Notes under the pieces: generated by a model
Told to the model about the DNA's origin: nothing
What the model saw: only the letters and a program-made list of their open reading frames with translations
Databases searched by the model: none
Origin: Planctomycetota bacterium
Lineage (GTDB): Bacteria > Planctomycetota > Planctomycetia > Pirellulales > UBA7805
Assembly: GCA_030605285.1 (NCBI GenBank)
Contig: JAUWIQ010000054.1
Location: 1-8,882, forward strand
Length of the DNA: 8,882 bases
Direction: 5' to 3'
In this document: positions 7,138-8,882 of the stretch, piece after piece
Layout: each line of letters starts with the position of its first letter
Position numbering within the stretch: position 1 is the first letter of the stretch
Translations under genes and position numbers: made by a program

Positions 7138-7602
7138 TCAGTCAGCAGTCGCTTGCGCCGTGGATCTGGGCCTCATCGGAGGCTCTTCACTCTCCGGTAC
7201 GATCTGAAAAGCTTCCTTGAGATCGGTTGGGATCCTGCAGGGTCTTCGCTTGGTGATATCGATCAGCGCCCAATTGGTCTCAGCAGTTACAAGCAGGGTA
7301 TCGTCCGCGGGCCGACTAATCCTGTACTTGCGCAACGATTTAGTTTTCTGGAAACGAGAGACCCATGTTTCGATCATCACCTCCTCGCCCGCAAATGCGG
7401 GCCGCAGGTATTGGATCGCGTGAGACCGCACAACCCAGGCGGCACCAATATCGAGATAACGCTGCTCACCCCAGCCATGCTCGGCTGAATGGGCGAGCGC
7501 AGCCGATCGTGTCCAGAGCAGGTAGGTTAAACAACTGACATAGCCATCGGGTTCAACTTCGTTATCTTGGACAACATGGTGGTAGGGGTAGATTGCCGGC
7601 AT
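7138..7602 (-). CDS. Hot-dog fold acyl-CoA/acyl-ACP thioesterase (4HBT-like)
   Basis: From the ATG at 7602 the protein has 154 aa, normal for a single hot-dog domain. I chose this start because family similarity begins at once (YPYHHVVQDNEVEPDG) and GGGA lies 7 nt upstream. The frame stays open to a TTG at 7707, but those 35 extra residues look like nothing in the family. The segment EPDGYVSCLTYLLW (17-30) lines up with the D-x-x-G-x-V-x-x-x-x-Y-x-x-W active-site helix of 4HBT/FatA-like thioesterases, with Glu17 at the usual catalytic Asp place. The tail ALIDITKRRPCRIP (112-125) also fits FatA-like and acyl-CoA thioesterases. The enzyme should hydrolyse an acyl thioester; its substrate is unknown. 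It comes 36 nt before fabB in a probable two-gene operon, which suggests release or editing of FabB-made acyl chains. Confidence 0.82.
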   Translation of the reverse strand: MPAIYPYHHVVQDNEVEPDGYVSCLTYLLWTRSAALAHSAEHGWGEQRYLDIGAAWVVRSHAIQYLRPAFAGEEVMIETWVSRFQKTKSLRKYRISRPADDTLLVTAETNWALIDITKRRPCRIPTDLKEAFQIVPESEEPPMRPRSTAQATAD

Positions 7603-7885
7603 GAAGATTTCCCAATTATCAGTTCGATCTCGCAGCGAGACTGCACCTGACGTGCAGCCCAGAACCATTGGAGTGCGAATCAAATCAAAAGTTAATGTCT
7701 GGCCCAATAAGGCAATCTAGTGGCTATGCACTTGGCATGGGTAATATGCAACAGAGCCGATAGGGATATTATAATTAAAATTCGTCGGCGTTGTACCCAC
7801 AGCGTATTAGATTAGGAGTCGCATGGAATCCAATCCAAAAACGCCTGATGTTCGTGCCGCTAGGACTCAAGGGCGAAGAAGGGCC
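7603..7885. promoter_or_regulatory. Intergenic region upstream of the thioesterase-fabB operon
   Basis: These 283 nt separate the thioesterase start from the end of the ASPIC/UnbV gene on the same strand. A perfect minus-strand -10 box TATAAT lies at 7773-7768; the site is palindromic (ATTATAAT), so it also reads TATAAT on the plus strand at 7770-7775. No convincing -35 is found at 16-18 nt on either strand. A leader of about 160 nt would precede the ATG at 7602. A second weak minus-strand promoter, TTGGAT with TAATAC at 18 nt, lies farther upstream around 7810-7840. I see no intrinsic terminator for the ASPIC gene and no RNA gene. Confidence 0.45.
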
Positions 7886-8882
7886 TCAGAAGTTGGCAAT
7901 TCCCAAGCTTCTCGGTTCGAGTTGCTCGAGCTGGGGCTTCCCTTCGGTAATGTGAATCACCGTATCGAGCGGCACGTTTGAGAAGGTCTGGGTGGTATCG
8001 GTCGTTGGCCAATAAATCTCGAGTTTCACAATCTGCGATGCTTTGCCGAGGCCGATCGTCTGTCGCAACGGATTTGCCCCAAAGCTGCCACCGCTGTTGA
8101 CGTGTTTGTAGATAGAACGCTGCTGTCCGTTTTCATCGATGACAACGTGGATCCGGGATCCGATTGCCGCGCGGTTCGATTGCGTGCCGGTCAGCTTGAC
8201 GGTAATCCAGCGGTTTTCAAATCCGGGATTTTCAAAAACGACATCGTTCGTATTGTCGCTGTGAAAAAAGCCACCCATTTGAGCGACGACGTCTTGATCC
8301 CCATCATGATCGAAGTCGGCAAATGCGATGCCATGCCCTTTTTGAAGATGGCCGAAGCCACCCGAAAAAGTAACATCATGAAACTTTGTTCCCCGCTGGT
8401 TGTGGTACATCACGTTGGGCATCAGCGCTTCGTAATCAGGATATCCCGTGCCCAGATAGAAATCGAGAAAGCCATCGTTGTCCAAGTCCCCGAAATTGGC
8501 ACCCATCGGAAGTGTGATCTGGGAGATGCCTTGTTGCTGCGCTACTTCCTCAAAGCGATGTCCCGAGATGCCACGATAAAATCGCGGTGGTGCCATGGTT
8601 GTGGGCTGGCCTAGATGACCGCGAACGTAGGGGACCAAGCTGCCCTTCCGGCCATCGGAGCTGGAGACGTAAAGGTCCAGTTGGCCGTCGTTGTCAAAAT
8701 CCCAAAACCAGGCGGGAAAGCTCATGAGGGGTCGATCGACATCCAGATCGGCTGCGACATCGGTGAACGAACCATCCCCATTGTTATGGTACAGTCGGTT
8801 GGGGGTACCATAGTTCGAGACATAGAGGTCGGGAAAGCGGTCGGCGTCATAGTCGCCCCAGGTGACGGCCTTGGCGAAGCGA
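7886..8882 (-). CDS. CRTAC1-like FG-GAP/VCBS and ASPIC-UnbV protein, C-terminal part (runs off the right edge)
   Basis: The frame is open from the window edge to a TGA at 7888-7886, giving 331 complete codons; the N-terminus is missing. An internal Met at 8725 is not the start, because the same repeat pattern continues upstream of it. Four calcium-binding FG-GAP/VCBS blades are visible at about residues 10-23 (DYDADRFPDLYVSN), 61-74 (DFDNDGQLDLYVSS), 132-145 (DLDNDGFLDFYLGT) and 189-202 (DFDHDGDQDVVAQM). An ASPIC/UnbV domain follows at about 223-312, with NRWITVKLTG, GSRIHVV, GSFGANPLRQTIGLG and a closing VIHITEG. Such proteins are normally exported beta-propellers involved in binding at the cell surface or outside; the signal peptide would be in the missing part. 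The name UnbV comes from an unassigned gene of enediyne clusters, but the domain is common in planctomycetes. The thioesterase gene lies 283 nt downstream on the same strand. Confidence 0.88.
   Translation of the reverse strand, partial: RFAKAVTWGDYDADRFPDLYVSNYGTPNRLYHNNGDGSFTDVAADLDVDRPLMSFPAWFWDFDNDGQLDLYVSSSDGRKGSLVPYVRGHLGQPTTMAPPRFYRGISGHRFEEVAQQQGISQITLPMGANFGDLDNDGFLDFYLGTGYPDYEALMPNVMYHNQRGTKFHDVTFSGGFGHLQKGHGIAFADFDHDGDQDVVAQMGGFFHSDNTNDVVFENPGFENRWITVKLTGTQSNRAAIGSRIHVVIDENGQQRSIYKHVNSGGSFGANPLRQTIGLGKASQIVKLEIYWPTTDTTQTFSNVPLDTVIHITEGKPQLEQLEPRSLGIANF

Noticed and set aside
7603..7707. N-terminal extension of the thioesterase from a TTG start
   Set aside because: The added 35 residues lie outside the hot-dog domain, the ATG at 7602 has a ribosome site, and domain similarity begins right after it.
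7823..7981. Plus-strand 52-codon frame beginning MESNPKTPDVRAARTQG with AGGAG 4 nt upstream of its ATG
   Set aside because: The ribosome site is attractive, but about 60 percent of the frame lies antisense to the well-supported ASPIC/UnbV gene end and the peptide resembles nothing I know. Left out as probably chance.
8102..8614. Plus-strand 170-aa frame
   Set aside because: It is antisense to the FG-GAP repeats, whose calcium-site motifs are unmistakable on the other strand.

Overview
The window looks like a chromosomal segment of a planctomycete, probably of the Pirellula/Rhodopirellula type. The evidence is the gene families: an HTTM membrane protein, a TPR protein, a CRTAC1-like FG-GAP/ASPIC-UnbV protein and a fused E1 2-oxoacid dehydrogenase. 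Composition is moderately GC-rich and several starts lack a clear Shine-Dalgarno. This placement is inference from gene content; there is no rRNA or other marker. I found no tRNA, rRNA, CRISPR array, insertion sequence or phage gene.

Layout. On the minus strand at the left, an HTTM gene (602-2152) is followed after 29 nt by a TPR gene that runs off the left edge (start at 572). A 127-nt divergent promoter region (2153-2279) separates them from a plus-strand pair: a 712-aa fused alpha+beta E1 of the 2-oxoacid dehydrogenase type (2280-4418) and a PaaK-type aryl/acyl-CoA ligase (4474-5784). This pair converges on a minus-strand pair made of a hot-dog thioesterase (7138-7602) and a FabB-type ketoacyl-ACP synthase (5863-7101). 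A 283-nt gap follows, holding a good -10 box. The C-terminal part of a large FG-GAP/ASPIC-UnbV protein (7886-8882, minus strand) then runs off the right edge.

How they may work together. The E1 and the ligase both lead to activated acyl groups: E1 by oxidative decarboxylation of a 2-oxoacid, the ligase by ATP-dependent CoA ligation of a carboxylic acid. FabB extends acyl-ACP and the thioesterase releases acyl groups. The four genes therefore form a convergent block of acyl activation, elongation and release. No ACP, E2, E3, ketoreductase or dehydratase is in view, so a pathway cannot be assigned. The best candidates for a specialised system are this block and the divergence of the E1 alpha half around its conserved cofactor-binding core. 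An UnbV-domain protein beside a hot-dog thioesterase and a ketosynthase also faintly recalls the conserved enediyne cassette, but this is only a lead.
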